From Rhizobium redzepovicii (GTDB lineage: Bacteria > Pseudomonadota > Alphaproteobacteria > Rhizobiales > Rhizobiaceae), in the NCBI RefSeq assembly GCF_019793435.1, contig NZ_JAILYH010000022.1:1-64000 (forward strand): DNA of 64,000 nucleotides, read 5' to 3'. The position numbers and the translations under genes were made by a program. The notes below the pieces were generated by a model that was not told the origin of the DNA, did no database searches, and saw only the letters and a program-made list of their open reading frames with translations. The first letter of the stretch is position 1, and each line of letters begins with the position of its first letter. Positions 16,092 to 24,926 of this stretch are shown one piece after another.

Positions 16092-16211
16092 GTTCGCGCT
16101 TGGCTGCGCGGTGTGACGGGGCGTATAAACAGGATCGGCAGGCTTGTCCAGCGCATCGGCGAAAATTCTTTGGTTAATCGCGAAGATTTTTCGGGATGGG
16201 TGAAATGCGGG

Positions 16212-16264
16212 GCATAATCCCGGAAACCGGGATCGATTTTCGGACAGGATTAGACGCAGATTCA
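16212..16264. repeat. Short intergenic repeat, copy 2
   Basis: GCATAATCCCGG-AAA-CCGGGAT forms a hairpin, followed by CGATTTTCGGA, AGGATT and CGCAGATTC as in the copy at 6.08 kb. The hairpin part is shared with the copy at 59.1 kb. Confidence 0.65.
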
Positions 16265-16313
16265 AAGCGATAAGGCAGCGCGCGCGGCTTCGGACGCGCG
16301 GCACGCCATAAAA

Positions 16314-17225
16314 TTAAAGGTCGAGCGTGCCGCTCGCCAGCCGCACTGCCTGGCCGCCGATCCGCGCGTTGGAGATCGCGCCGCCGTCGACATCGATATG
16401 CAAATGGATGAAGGATGGCCGGCCCATCTCGACGCCTTGCTCAATCATGATCGGGTGATGCCCGTCCGTCAGCCGGTCGAAATGGTGGATCGCGCCGGAG
16501 AGTGCCGCCGCCGCCGAACCGGTGGCCGGGTCTTCGACGATGCCCATGCCGCTTGCGAACATTCGCGCATGGAACTTTGCCACGTGGTTGACCCCGCCGC
16601 GGCAATAGACATACGCCGAGGCAAGCGCACCCTCGACGAAGGGCACGATCTTTTCCCAGAGCTGCGGATCGAATTCGACCCGCTGCGCGGCTCCGACATC
16701 GTGCACCGGAATGAGCAGGAAAGGAACGCCGGCGCTCCAGACCGAGGGCACATGATTTTCAAAGCCGATTTCGGTCACCTTCAGCGACAGCGCATCAGCC
16801 ATGCCGAGCTTGTCGAGCGGCATGACGGCCGGTTGCGATTTCCGCGGCAGGTCGAATTCGGCAAAGCTCGCCTCGCCCTCCCTCAGCCGCACCGCGCAGC
16901 GCACTGGCCCGACGTTTTCCTCAAGCACCGTCACGAGATCGAGCGTCGCCGCGCCATGCGCCCGTTCGGCCAGCGCCACCGCCGTGCCGACTGTGGGATG
17001 ACCGGCAAACGGCAGCTCACGCCCCGGCGTGAAGATCCTGAGCTTTGCCGCATAGGCGGGATTGCTCGAAGGCTGCACGAACACTGTCTCGGAGAGATTG
17101 ATCTCCCGGGTGATCGCCTGCATCGCCTCGTCGCTGAGATCGTCTCCGTCGAAGATCACCGCCAGCGGGTTGCCCGCCAGCTTTCGATCGGTGAACACGT
17201 CATAGACGCTGTAGCTTCGCGCCAC
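16314..17225 (-). CDS. PhzF family isomerase/epimerase
   Basis: A 303-residue protein of the PhzF/DapF-like fold. It shows the N-terminal VFTDRKLAGNPLAVIFDG with the conserved NPLAV, then NLSETVFV with the catalytic Glu, FTPGRELPFAGHPTVGTAVAL, and near the C-terminus EDPATGSAAAALSGAI. PhzF enzymes isomerise small cyclic or amino-acid-like substrates, but most genomic members are of unknown specificity. The start is GTG at 17225, preceded by AAGGAGG seven bases upstream; earlier in-frame codons are not protein-like. Confidence 0.9.
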   Translation of the reverse strand: MARSYSVYDVFTDRKLAGNPLAVIFDGDDLSDEAMQAITREINLSETVFVQPSSNPAYAAKLRIFTPGRELPFAGHPTVGTAVALAERAHGAATLDLVTVLEENVGPVRCAVRLREGEASFAEFDLPRKSQPAVMPLDKLGMADALSLKVTEIGFENHVPSVWSAGVPFLLIPVHDVGAAQRVEFDPQLWEKIVPFVEGALASAYVYCRGGVNHVAKFHARMFASGMGIVEDPATGSAAAALSGAIHHFDRLTDGHHPIMIEQGVEMGRPSFIHLHIDVDGGAISNARIGGQAVRLASGTLDL

Positions 17226-17355
17226 ATCGGCCTCCTTGAATCGGTCATCGCGCCGCCAACCTGCCCGACCAAACGGCCGAGTGCAAGGCGCTAAGTCAGA
17301 TGGATGCAAGGAGCCAAGCCGGAGCGTGTCCTTCGAGGCTTCGGCCTTTGGCCTC

Positions 17356-18126
17356 TTATGCGCTCGCCTTGCCGAAATACCAGCTAATCACCGGCAGCAT
17401 GGAGATGTTATAAGGATAGGCCTTGGGATCGGCCGAGCGGATCGCCACTGCACCGGCGATCTCCTTGTCCTCGGCGACCAGCATGTGAGCCTCGATCCGC
17501 TTCACCATCTCATCCGCCGTCATGTCGAAGCGGAAGAGCCGCATAAGCGTGACGGTGCGTCTGGAATAGCTGGCGTAGAGCCCCTGCCCTGCCACGGAAT
17601 CGGAAAGGTCGAGGCCGGTCTCCTCATGGACCTCGCGGCGCATATTGGCCTCGATGTCGCAGCGCCCGTCGACGATATCCTCCTGTTCCAGCGAACCGGC
17701 GGCGAAATAGACCTGGCCGGGATTGGCGGTATGCGCGCCCATGCGGATCGCCACCAGCGCGCCGTCTGAGCTTTCCAGCACCGGATAAGCAAAGATATGC
17801 AGGCCGCCCTGGCGCTGCGGCTGCCGGCGCCACCACATGAAAGCGGAAAAGGGAGTGACGTAGCCCTCGCCCGCAATCCCGTCTTCACTGAACGACAGCC
17901 GCTGCTGGAACACCAGGCGTCCGTCGAACAGCGCCGGGTTGGCGGCGGTTTCCTTGGCCCAGTTCTCGCGGATCGCTGCTTCCTCGGCAAGCACGAAGGG
18001 ATGGCTGCCGGGCAGGACGCGCAGATCGACGCCGGCGATCGGGAAGACCGTGGCCTCCGGAGGCCAGCCGGCGAAATCATCGGAAAAATCGCTGTTTGCA
18101 AAATTCATGTTCAAATTGGTTTTCAT
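17356..18126 (-). CDS. NUDIX hydrolase
   Basis: A 256-residue protein with a NUDIX box in the C-terminal half (AGSLEQEDIVDGRC ... REVHEETGLDLS), which coordinates magnesium for hydrolysis of a nucleoside-diphosphate-linked compound. The N-terminal 100 residues form an extra domain with AGVDLRVLPGSHPFVLAEEAAI. Substrate unknown. It starts 8 bp after the stop of the endonuclease/phosphatase-fold gene and is likely co-transcribed with it. ATG 18108 is a possible alternative start. Confidence 0.85.
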   Translation of the reverse strand: MKTNLNMNFANSDFSDDFAGWPPEATVFPIAGVDLRVLPGSHPFVLAEEAAIRENWAKETAANPALFDGRLVFQQRLSFSEDGIAGEGYVTPFSAFMWWRRQPQRQGGLHIFAYPVLESSDGALVAIRMGAHTANPGQVYFAAGSLEQEDIVDGRCDIEANMRREVHEETGLDLSDSVAGQGLYASYSRRTVTLMRLFRFDMTADEMVKRIEAHMLVAEDKEIAGAVAIRSADPKAYPYNISMLPVISWYFGKASA

Positions 18127-18134
18127 GTTCGCTT

Positions 18135-19244
18135 TCAGGGGAGATCCAGTGTCATGACGACGGGGCAGTGATCGGACGCCTTCGGCCGGTCCCAGCCTGT
18201 GCGCGGATAACGCTCCACCTCCTGCCCCGGTGGGAAGATGGTGCGATAGGGCTGCCCACTGCGGATGATGTCAGGCAGGCGGCCGGCATTGTGGGCGGCA
18301 AGTGCTGGCGAAAGCCAGAGATAGTCGAGCTGGCAGAGCCACTGCTCCTGCGGCCCGCGGGAGTGATAGAGCGTCCAGCGGTCGAGGGCGGCACGGCGGC
18401 GCACGACGTTTTCGGCAAAGCCGTCATGGCTGAAAACGTCGAGCGCGCTTTCGGCCTCGTCCTGATGCTCGAAACGATAGCCGGCCCCGCGGCGGCCGAT
18501 GACATCGACGCGCTCCTGGTAATCGTTCATGTCGCCGCAAATGGCGAAACTCTTCTTGGCCGTGTGCCCGGCGCCGAAACTATCCTCGATGATGCGGCGC
18601 ACGGCGCGCGCCTCGGCGCGACGGATCGGCATCGTCGATTTCCGCCCGTCGAGCTCGTCGCGCGGATTGCCCATCGATTTGAAATGCACGACATAGAGCG
18701 AGAATGGCCGACCGCCGATCAGGAGATCGAGCTCCAGGCAGTCGCGTTTGAAGATCTTGTCATCGATGCGGTTGGTGAGCGCCAGCTCCTCGTCGAAGAG
18801 ATCGAGATCGCGATAGGTCGTCATCGCATGACTGCGGACTTCCTTGAGTTCGATCTTCTGGCCGTCGCGCGTTTCCTCGCGCATCAGCACGGCGACATCG
18901 ATGCCGCGGCTGTCATTGCCCTCGACCAGATACTTCTGCCGGTAACCGTTTCCGACCATGCGGAAGAGATAGCCGTATTCGAAGGCCTGGAGAGCGGCCA
19001 TATTGTCGATTTCCTGCAGGCAGAGGATATCGGCATCCGCATCGGCGATCGCCAGCGCCGTCATCTGTCTCGTGTCGTCGGTCGCGGCGATCACCCGCGC
19101 CTGCTCCAGTTGCTGATAGACGCCCTCGCTCGATACTTGGAAAAGCTTGATGACGCGATCCTGGCGCAACTGGTTACGAAAACCGGTGAAATCGAAACGG
19201 GTCAGGAGATTTTCGACGTTGAAGGTAGCGAGGCGAAGCGACAT
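18135..19244 (-). CDS. Endonuclease/exonuclease/phosphatase family protein
   Basis: A 369-residue EEP-fold metal-dependent hydrolase. The canonical motifs are in order: LATFNVENL at the N-terminus, ILCLQEIDN with the metal Glu, VVHFKSMG, ICGDMNDYQERV with Asp and Asn, and the terminal SDHCPVVM with the catalytic Asp-His. It has no signal peptide, so it is cytoplasmic. Family members cleave DNA, phosphoinositides or other phosphodiesters, and the substrate here cannot be told. It heads a short operon with the NUDIX gene. Confidence 0.88.
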   Translation of the reverse strand: MSLRLATFNVENLLTRFDFTGFRNQLRQDRVIKLFQVSSEGVYQQLEQARVIAATDDTRQMTALAIADADADILCLQEIDNMAALQAFEYGYLFRMVGNGYRQKYLVEGNDSRGIDVAVLMREETRDGQKIELKEVRSHAMTTYRDLDLFDEELALTNRIDDKIFKRDCLELDLLIGGRPFSLYVVHFKSMGNPRDELDGRKSTMPIRRAEARAVRRIIEDSFGAGHTAKKSFAICGDMNDYQERVDVIGRRGAGYRFEHQDEAESALDVFSHDGFAENVVRRRAALDRWTLYHSRGPQEQWLCQLDYLWLSPALAAHNAGRLPDIIRSGQPYRTIFPPGQEVERYPRTGWDRPKASDHCPVVMTLDLP

Positions 19245-19365
19245 GGCAAAGGTCCGGTTGCGGGCAGTACCTTATCCGGCAATCGCACGGGGAAAAGATG
19301 GCGGGGCCAAGAAATATGCGGACAACCACCCCTTTTGAAGCCCCGGATGCAATTGCCTGCCTCGA

Positions 19366-20385
19366 TCAAAGCCGCCAGCCGGCGCGGATGACGACGCGCA
19401 CCCTTTCACCGGGCACGACAGCCACACGGCTAAAGCCACGCAACGTCTGGCCGTTGCCGAGCGTGAGCTTGACCGCATGACGTTCGCCCTCGAAAAGCAC
19501 TGCTTCGACGGTTGCGGGAGCCCCCTCGCCGCCGATCGTCACATCTTCCGGCCGCACCAGAATATCGGCGCCGTCGGTGTTGGCCGCGTGGAGCGTATCC
19601 TGCAGCTCGTCCCACTCCAGATGGCGTTCGCTGCCCATCACCGGCAGCGTCAGGATTGCCCCTCGCCCGATCAGCCCCCCGACGACACGTCCCTCCGGCC
19701 GGGCATAGATCTCGGCCGGCGGCGCCACCTGCAGCAAGCGCCCTTCCGACATGACGGCAACGTCGGTTGCAAGCGCCATCGCCTCGCTCTGATCATGGGT
19801 GACGTAGATCATCGTGGCACCCGAGCGCTGGTGGAACTCGCGGAAGGTTTCCTCCATCTCCTGTTTCAGGTGCCGGTCGAGATTGGCGAGCGGCTCATCC
19901 AGCAGCACGACGTCGGGCGAGGTCACCAGGCAGCGGGCGAGCGCCACGCGCTGGCGCTGGCCGCCTGAAAGGTCGGCAGGACGCCGCCCGGCATAATCAG
20001 CAAGCCGGACGGAAGACAGCGCCTCGCCGACCTTCGCGCGGTAGGCCTCGTCGGAAATGCCGCGCACCTTCAAGGGGTATCCGACATTGTCGGCAACACT
20101 CATATGCGGCCAGAGCGCATAGGACTGAAACACCATCGCCATGTTGCGCTTCTCAGGCGGCAGCGCCTGGGCAGCATCGGCAATGACCCGCTCACCGAGA
20201 TGGATCGAGCCGTCGGAGGGCGTCTCGAAACCGGCGATCATCCTGAGCACCGTCGTCTTGCCGCAGCCGGAAGGCCCGAGCAGCGCCAGGAAGCCGCCCT
20301 CCCGCACATCGAGCGAGAAATCGCTGACGGCCGGCCGCCCGGTGCCGAAATCCTTGGCCAGCCGGTTGAGGATCAGCTTCGCCAT
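19366..20385 (-). CDS. ABC transporter ATP-binding protein, Fbp/CysA type
   Basis: A 339-residue ATPase. Walker A GPSGCGKTT is near residue 37, the Q-loop is in VFQSYALWPHM, the signature is [13 protein letters not shown], and Walker B is VVLLDEPLANLD. A C-terminal TOBE regulatory domain follows (ILVRPEDVTIGG). It is the last gene of a binding protein-permease-ATPase operon and overlaps the permease by 13 bp. The set resembles ferric iron (FbpABC) and 2-aminoethylphosphonate importers; the substrate is not settled by sequence. Confidence 0.9.
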   Translation of the reverse strand: MAKLILNRLAKDFGTGRPAVSDFSLDVREGGFLALLGPSGCGKTTVLRMIAGFETPSDGSIHLGERVIADAAQALPPEKRNMAMVFQSYALWPHMSVADNVGYPLKVRGISDEAYRAKVGEALSSVRLADYAGRRPADLSGGQRQRVALARCLVTSPDVVLLDEPLANLDRHLKQEMEETFREFHQRSGATMIYVTHDQSEAMALATDVAVMSEGRLLQVAPPAEIYARPEGRVVGGLIGRGAILTLPVMGSERHLEWDELQDTLHAANTDGADILVRPEDVTIGGEGAPATVEAVLFEGERHAVKLTLGNGQTLRGFSRVAVVPGERVRVVIRAGWRL

Positions 20386-22067
20386 GGGACTACCCCTTTC
20401 GGCAGGCGTTTTGCCAGGAATTCGAGCAGCAGCATCATGACGACCACCATGAGGACGACGAGCACCGAGAGCGCCGAGGCGAGGTCGGAACTGCCGCTGT
20501 CGTCGAGATTGTAGGTGGCGACGCCGAGCGTCTGGGTGCCGGCCGACCAGAGAAGCGCGGAGATCGTCAGCTCGTTGCAGGCAATCAGGAAGACGAGGAT
20601 GACGGAAGCGCCGGCGGCCGGCGCGATCAGCGGCACGATGATATCGAAAAGCCGGCGGAAGAAGCCGGCGCCGGAAAGCCGTGCCGCTTCCTCCAACGCT
20701 GGGTCAAGCTGGTGGAAAGCGCTGACGACGGGTTTCAGGCTGACGGCGAAGAAGGAGGAGAGGTAAGCGATCAGGATGATCCAGATCGTGCCGTAGAGCG
20801 AAATGTGCAGGAACGGGATGGGTGCCGCGAACACCAGGATGAAGGAGACCGCCATGACGATGCCGGGCAGCGAATAGGGTATCTCGATCAGGCTGGACGC
20901 GATGCGGGAAGCAGCATCTCTTCGCCGCGTCAGCGCATAGGCCGCAAGCACGGTCACCGTGAGGAGACAAATAGCGGTAGCGGCGGCGAGCGACAGCGAA
21001 TTGACAAAGGCGGTGCGCGTCACCGCCTGCCGGAACAGGATTTCCTCGAAGGCATGCAGCGACATGGTCTTGAAGGTGAGCGGCACGCCGTAGGCCGGCA
21101 CCAGCGCGCCGGCGACGAGCGCGGAGAAGGGTGCTGCCAGCATGAAGAACAGGATCGCCCAGAGAAGCGGCGTGAAGGCGAACCGCCAGGCGCCGAGCTC
21201 GAAGGCGGCACTCGCCCCCGACAGGCCGATGATGCGATAATCGCGGCCGCGCAGCGCCCGATCCTGGATCATCAGCCCAGCGACCGAGATCATCGCGATG
21301 ATCCCCGAGAGCACGGCGACATCGCCGAAGGTGCGGCTGGTGAAAGCGGAAAACTTGGTGAAGATGAGTGTGGGCAGCGTGAAGATCGAGGCCGGAATGC
21401 CGAGAATGGCGGGAATGCCGAAATTGCCGGTGCAGGAGACGAAGGAGATCGCCGCCCCGGCGATGATGCCGGGCAGCGACAGCGGCAGGATGATGTCGCG
21501 GAACACCCGCAGGCTGGAGGCGCCGGAAAGCCGTGCCGCCTCGACCCCGTCGCGCGGCAGCGTCATCAACCCGGCCCGGAGCGCGAGATAGACCAGCGGC
21601 GCATGCTGCACGCCATAAAGCAGCGCGATGCCGCCGACCGAATAGAGCGGCTGCGGCGAGCCAAGCGGTGGGGCGATGGAGAGCGCCTTCAACAGCGGGC
21701 TTGATGGCCCCGACATCTGCACCCAGGCCAGCGCCGTCACCTGCGGCGGGATCATCATCGGCAGCACGAAGAAGAAGCTGAGCAGCCCCTTGCCAGTGAT
21801 ATCGGTCAGCGTCAGCAGGAAAGCGAAGAGACAGCCGATGACGAGCGAGATGATCGTGCCGAAAAGCGCCGTGACGATGGTGTAATAGGTCGCCGACCAA
21901 ACCGACGGGTCGCCGAGCACAGTCAGAACGCCGCCGTTGGCGAAGGCCGCGATCCCGACCATCGCAAGGCGGGCGAGCGGCAGCACGCTGAGGATCAGGA
22001 CGGTGATGACGACAAAGGGAAACAGCCAGGCGGGCTGGCTGTTTCCGGTTCTGACATAGCCGTGCAT
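20373..22067 (-). CDS. ABC transporter permease, fused double domain
   Basis: A 564-residue inner-membrane protein made of two binding-protein-dependent permease domains in tandem, as in FbpB. Each half carries its own EAA loop, EAARLSGASSLRVFRDIILP in the first and EEAARLSGAGFFRRLFDIIV in the second, and each has about six helices. It starts 7 bp after the stop of the binding-protein gene. The fused layout supports the iron/phosphonate-type family. Confidence 0.9.
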   Translation of the reverse strand: MHGYVRTGNSQPAWLFPFVVITVLILSVLPLARLAMVGIAAFANGGVLTVLGDPSVWSATYYTIVTALFGTIISLVIGCLFAFLLTLTDITGKGLLSFFFVLPMMIPPQVTALAWVQMSGPSSPLLKALSIAPPLGSPQPLYSVGGIALLYGVQHAPLVYLALRAGLMTLPRDGVEAARLSGASSLRVFRDIILPLSLPGIIAGAAISFVSCTGNFGIPAILGIPASIFTLPTLIFTKFSAFTSRTFGDVAVLSGIIAMISVAGLMIQDRALRGRDYRIIGLSGASAAFELGAWRFAFTPLLWAILFFMLAAPFSALVAGALVPAYGVPLTFKTMSLHAFEEILFRQAVTRTAFVNSLSLAAATAICLLTVTVLAAYALTRRRDAASRIASSLIEIPYSLPGIVMAVSFILVFAAPIPFLHISLYGTIWIILIAYLSSFFAVSLKPVVSAFHQLDPALEEAARLSGAGFFRRLFDIIVPLIAPAAGASVILVFLIACNELTISALLWSAGTQTLGVATYNLDDSGSSDLASALSVLVVLMVVVMMLLLEFLAKRLPKGVVPWRS

Positions 22068-22074
22068 GGAAGGA

Positions 22075-23052
22075 TCAGTTCGAGCCGTAGAGACCCGAGA
22101 AGGTCTTCAGATCCTGATCGGTATTCTTGAGCGCATCTGCGGCCTTGATCGGCAGGACCTTGATGGTGTCGCGCGACGGAAAACCTTCCGGCAGCTTCAT
22201 GCCGTTACGGGCCGGGATGTAGCCGAGCTTGAGAAAACCTTCCTGGCCCTTTTCTGAGAGCACGTAATCGACGAACTTCTTGGCGGCATCGGCATTTTTG
22301 GTGCTGGCGAGGATGCCGACCGGCTCGGTGACGGCCGAAACGCCTTCCCTCGGGAAGACGAACTCGACCGGAGCGCCCTTGGCCTTCTCGCGGATCGGCA
22401 GATAGTCGACGACCATGCCATAGGCCTTTTCGCCCGAAGCGACCGACTTCAAGACGGCGCCGTTGCCGCCGGCGGCAATCGCGCCGTTTTCGGCAAGCGA
22501 CTTGTAGAAATCCCAGCCGAGGCCGGGAACGGCGGTGAGCGTCTGGGCGTGGATGAGGGCCGCACCCGAAGCGAGCGGGCTCGGCATGGTGACGAGGCCC
22601 TTGGCTTCCGGCTTGGTCAGATCCTTCCAACTCGCAGGCTTCATGCCGGCCGAAGTATTGTACATGATGCCGGTCGTGATCAGCTTGGTTGAATAATAAT
22701 AGCCGTCGGCATCATAGAGCGTGGCGTCGTATTGCCCGGCTTCCGGCGACTTGTAGGCGAGGAGCTTGCCGTCTTCCTTGAGGCGCTCCAGGGTCACCAT
22801 GTCGGCGATGAGGAGAACGTCGGCAACCGGGTTGCCGGCCTGGATCTCGGCCTGGAGCTTGGCCATGATCTTCGGCGTGCCGTCGCGCACCCAGTCGACG
22901 TTGATATCGGGATTGGCAGCCATGAAGCCATCGACCGTCGCCTGCGCGTCTTCGTTCGGCTGGCTGGTGTAGAGAACGAGGTTTGCGGCAAGGGCCGGAA
23001 CGGCGAGGAAGCTCGCGGCAAGAAGTGCAGCGGCGGAAACGATCGTTTTCAT
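22075..23052 (-). CDS. ABC transporter periplasmic substrate-binding protein
   Basis: A 325-residue type-2 periplasmic binding protein with signal peptide MKTIVSAAALLAASFLAVPA. It opens NLVLYTSQPNEDAQATVDGF, the pattern of the ferric iron/phosphonate-binding group. Paired Tyr residues in DADGYYYSTKLI could be ligands, as in FbpA. I chose ATG 23052 because GAGGA lies 8-9 bases upstream and the signal peptide starts there; a longer frame is unlikely. First gene of the operon. Confidence 0.88.
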   Translation of the reverse strand: MKTIVSAAALLAASFLAVPALAANLVLYTSQPNEDAQATVDGFMAANPDINVDWVRDGTPKIMAKLQAEIQAGNPVADVLLIADMVTLERLKEDGKLLAYKSPEAGQYDATLYDADGYYYSTKLITTGIMYNTSAGMKPASWKDLTKPEAKGLVTMPSPLASGAALIHAQTLTAVPGLGWDFYKSLAENGAIAAGGNGAVLKSVASGEKAYGMVVDYLPIREKAKGAPVEFVFPREGVSAVTEPVGILASTKNADAAKKFVDYVLSEKGQEGFLKLGYIPARNGMKLPEGFPSRDTIKVLPIKAADALKNTDQDLKTFSGLYGSN

Positions 23053-23236
23053 GGGAGGGATCCTCATTGCGGTCACCCCTCCCTTATTGGGGGTCGTTGA
23101 CAGGGATGTGACAGGCGCCGCCGCTGGACGCCGACAAGCCATCGCTGCAAACCCGGTCGATCGCGGCCTCGCATGCAGGCTCATGCTTGCCAAAAGCCGA
23201 GCCACGGCACTTCAGCGCCGTGGCCCTGATCGAATG

Positions 23237-24004
23237 TTACTTTGCCGCCTCTTCGATGAGGTCTGCCACCTTCTGCGGCTGCGAAACCATCACGACGTGG
23301 GAAGCGCCCTCGACCACGACGGTTCGCTTGGACCCGGCCCGTTCGGCCATGAAGGCAAGGGCTGCGGCCGGAATGTTCTTGTCGCCGGTGCCGTAGACGA
23401 ACCACGACGGCAGCTTCTTCCAGGCAGGCTCGCCCGACTTTTCGTTGAGAGCCGCGTCGGTGACCGGCCGTTGCGCCGCCGCCATCAGGGCAGCCTGTTC
23501 AGCCGGCACGTCGCTGGCGAACTGGTCATGGAACTTCGCTTGGTCGATATAAAGATCGACGCCGCCTCCGCTCAGTTTCACCGGCGCCGCAAGCGCAGTA
23601 CCCAGCGTGCCGCCGGGAAACTTGCCGGCGAGATCGGCAACCGATTCCCCTGCATCAGGTGCGAAGGCCGCGACATAGACCAACGACTTGACATTGTCGT
23701 GGCCGTTTGCGGCAGCCGAGATCACCTGCCCGCCATAGGAATGGCCGACGAGGACGACCGGGCCGGCGATGCTGGCGACCACATCGGAAACATAGGCGGC
23801 GTCATTGGAAACGCTGCGCAGCGGGTTGGCAGCAGCCACGACCGGGAAGCCGTCCTTTCGCAGGATTTCGACGACGCCGTTCCAACTGGAGGAATCGGCA
23901 AAGGCGCCATGGACGAGGACGACGGTCGGCTTGACCGTCTCGGCAACGGTAGTACCGGAAAGAAGTGCGCCCGCCAGGGCGACGACAGCAGCAAACTTGA
24001 ACAT
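23237..24004 (-). CDS. Secreted alpha/beta hydrolase
   Basis: A 255-residue alpha/beta hydrolase with signal peptide MFKFAAVVALAGALLSGTTV. The fold motifs are VVLVHGAFADSSSW (oxyanion region), the nucleophile elbow GHSYGG and the late His in EGASHVVM. An acidic residue probably lies in YGTGDKN. ATG 24004 is preferred over a TTG two codons earlier. It is divergent from an OhrR-like MarR regulator with a large inverted repeat between them and is probably its target. Similar proteins are often annotated as esterases or EstC-like. Confidence 0.87.
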   Translation of the reverse strand: MFKFAAVVALAGALLSGTTVAETVKPTVVLVHGAFADSSSWNGVVEILRKDGFPVVAAANPLRSVSNDAAYVSDVVASIAGPVVLVGHSYGGQVISAAANGHDNVKSLVYVAAFAPDAGESVADLAGKFPGGTLGTALAAPVKLSGGGVDLYIDQAKFHDQFASDVPAEQAALMAAAQRPVTDAALNEKSGEPAWKKLPSWFVYGTGDKNIPAAALAFMAERAGSKRTVVVEGASHVVMVSQPQKVADLIEEAAK

Positions 24005-24110
24005 TGGCAATTTCCTTTCGTCGGTTGGGTTTGACTAAGATTCGTACCTGGAGGGCAATCACTCGTCTCCGCATCTCCTGACGCGGCAGGCCGCCCATAT
24101 TCTCGATGAC

Positions 24111-24205
24111 ATATAATTTGTAAGCGATTTGTTTGTGCACGATCTATGTAGGCCAGAAAGCTCGAGACGTCAATAGCTTGCAAATAGATCGCGCACAAAT
24201 TATAT
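24111..24205. promoter_or_regulatory. Inverted-repeat operator between hydrolase and MarR genes
   Basis: TTGTGCACGATCTAT (24133-24147) and ATAGATCGCGCACAA (24184-24198) are inverted copies with one mismatch, and ATATAATTTGT (24111-24121) pairs with ACAAATTATAT (24195-24205). The symmetric layout suggests a MarR-type repressor binding two sites and controlling both divergent genes. Confidence 0.6.
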
Positions 24206-24225
24206 TGAGGCCTGAGGAGAAGGTG

Positions 24226-24696
24226 ATGAAAAACGCCACACCAGATGATCTCACCGACGTGCCGAAGGTAGATGAAATGCTCTGCTTTTCAATCTATTCG
24301 GCAGGCCATGCCTTTAACCAGCTTTACCGCCCGCTGCTCGATGAGTTGGATCTCACCTATCCTCAGTTCCTGGTGATGACCGCATTATGGGCGCATGACG
24401 ACCGCACGGTGAAGGATCTGGGCGAGACCCTGTTTCTCGACTCGAGCACCCTCACCCCGCTGTTGAAGCGGCTGGAGAAATCAGGCCTCGTCACCCGCAA
24501 CCGAAATCCCGCCGATGAGCGCCAGGTCCTCCTGCGCCTGACGAAGGAGGGGCACGCCTTGAAGAGCCGTGCCGCCCCAGTGTTCGACTGCATCGGAAAA
24601 GCCGTCGGTCTCGACGCCGCGACCGTCAACACGATTCGGGAAACGATCGCTTCCATCCGCGACGACATTCACAAGAAGAACGAGGAAGAGACCTGA
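24226..24696 (+). CDS. MarR family regulator, OhrR-like
   Basis: A 156-residue winged-helix repressor. Cys20 in MLCFSIYSAGHAF matches the position of the peroxide-sensing Cys of OhrR, so it may respond to organic peroxides or another oxidant. The DNA-binding part runs from LTYPQFLVMTALW through LDSSTLTPLLKRLEKSGLV to the wing NRNPADERQVLL. ATG 24226 follows GAGGAGAAGG. OhrR usually controls ohr; here the neighbour is a secreted hydrolase, so the signal may differ. Confidence 0.88.
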   Translation: MKNATPDDLTDVPKVDEMLCFSIYSAGHAFNQLYRPLLDELDLTYPQFLVMTALWAHDDRTVKDLGETLFLDSSTLTPLLKRLEKSGLVTRNRNPADERQVLLRLTKEGHALKSRAAPVFDCIGKAVGLDAATVNTIRETIASIRDDIHKKNEEET

Positions 24697-24926
24697 CGCG
24701 GCGCGTCATCGCTGCGCCCGAACGATTTCCGTCGACAAGCCGATGGCATATTGTACGATCAGTCTGCCGGCGCCCTGCCGCCGGAGACGCGCGTCGACGG
24801 CGCCCGGCCCGAAAGATGTAGGCGCTCGAAATCTGGCCTAGCCTCACGCAGGCGTGAATACCCAGCCATTGCCATTCCGCCGCGCTGAGGTACGTCACTC
24901 GTGTTTTCGATGAAGGAGGAATTTCA

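Noticed and set aside
23053-23236. Riboswitch before the Fbp-type importer
   Set aside because: No thiamine-, cobalamin- or other conserved riboswitch core is visible in this leader.
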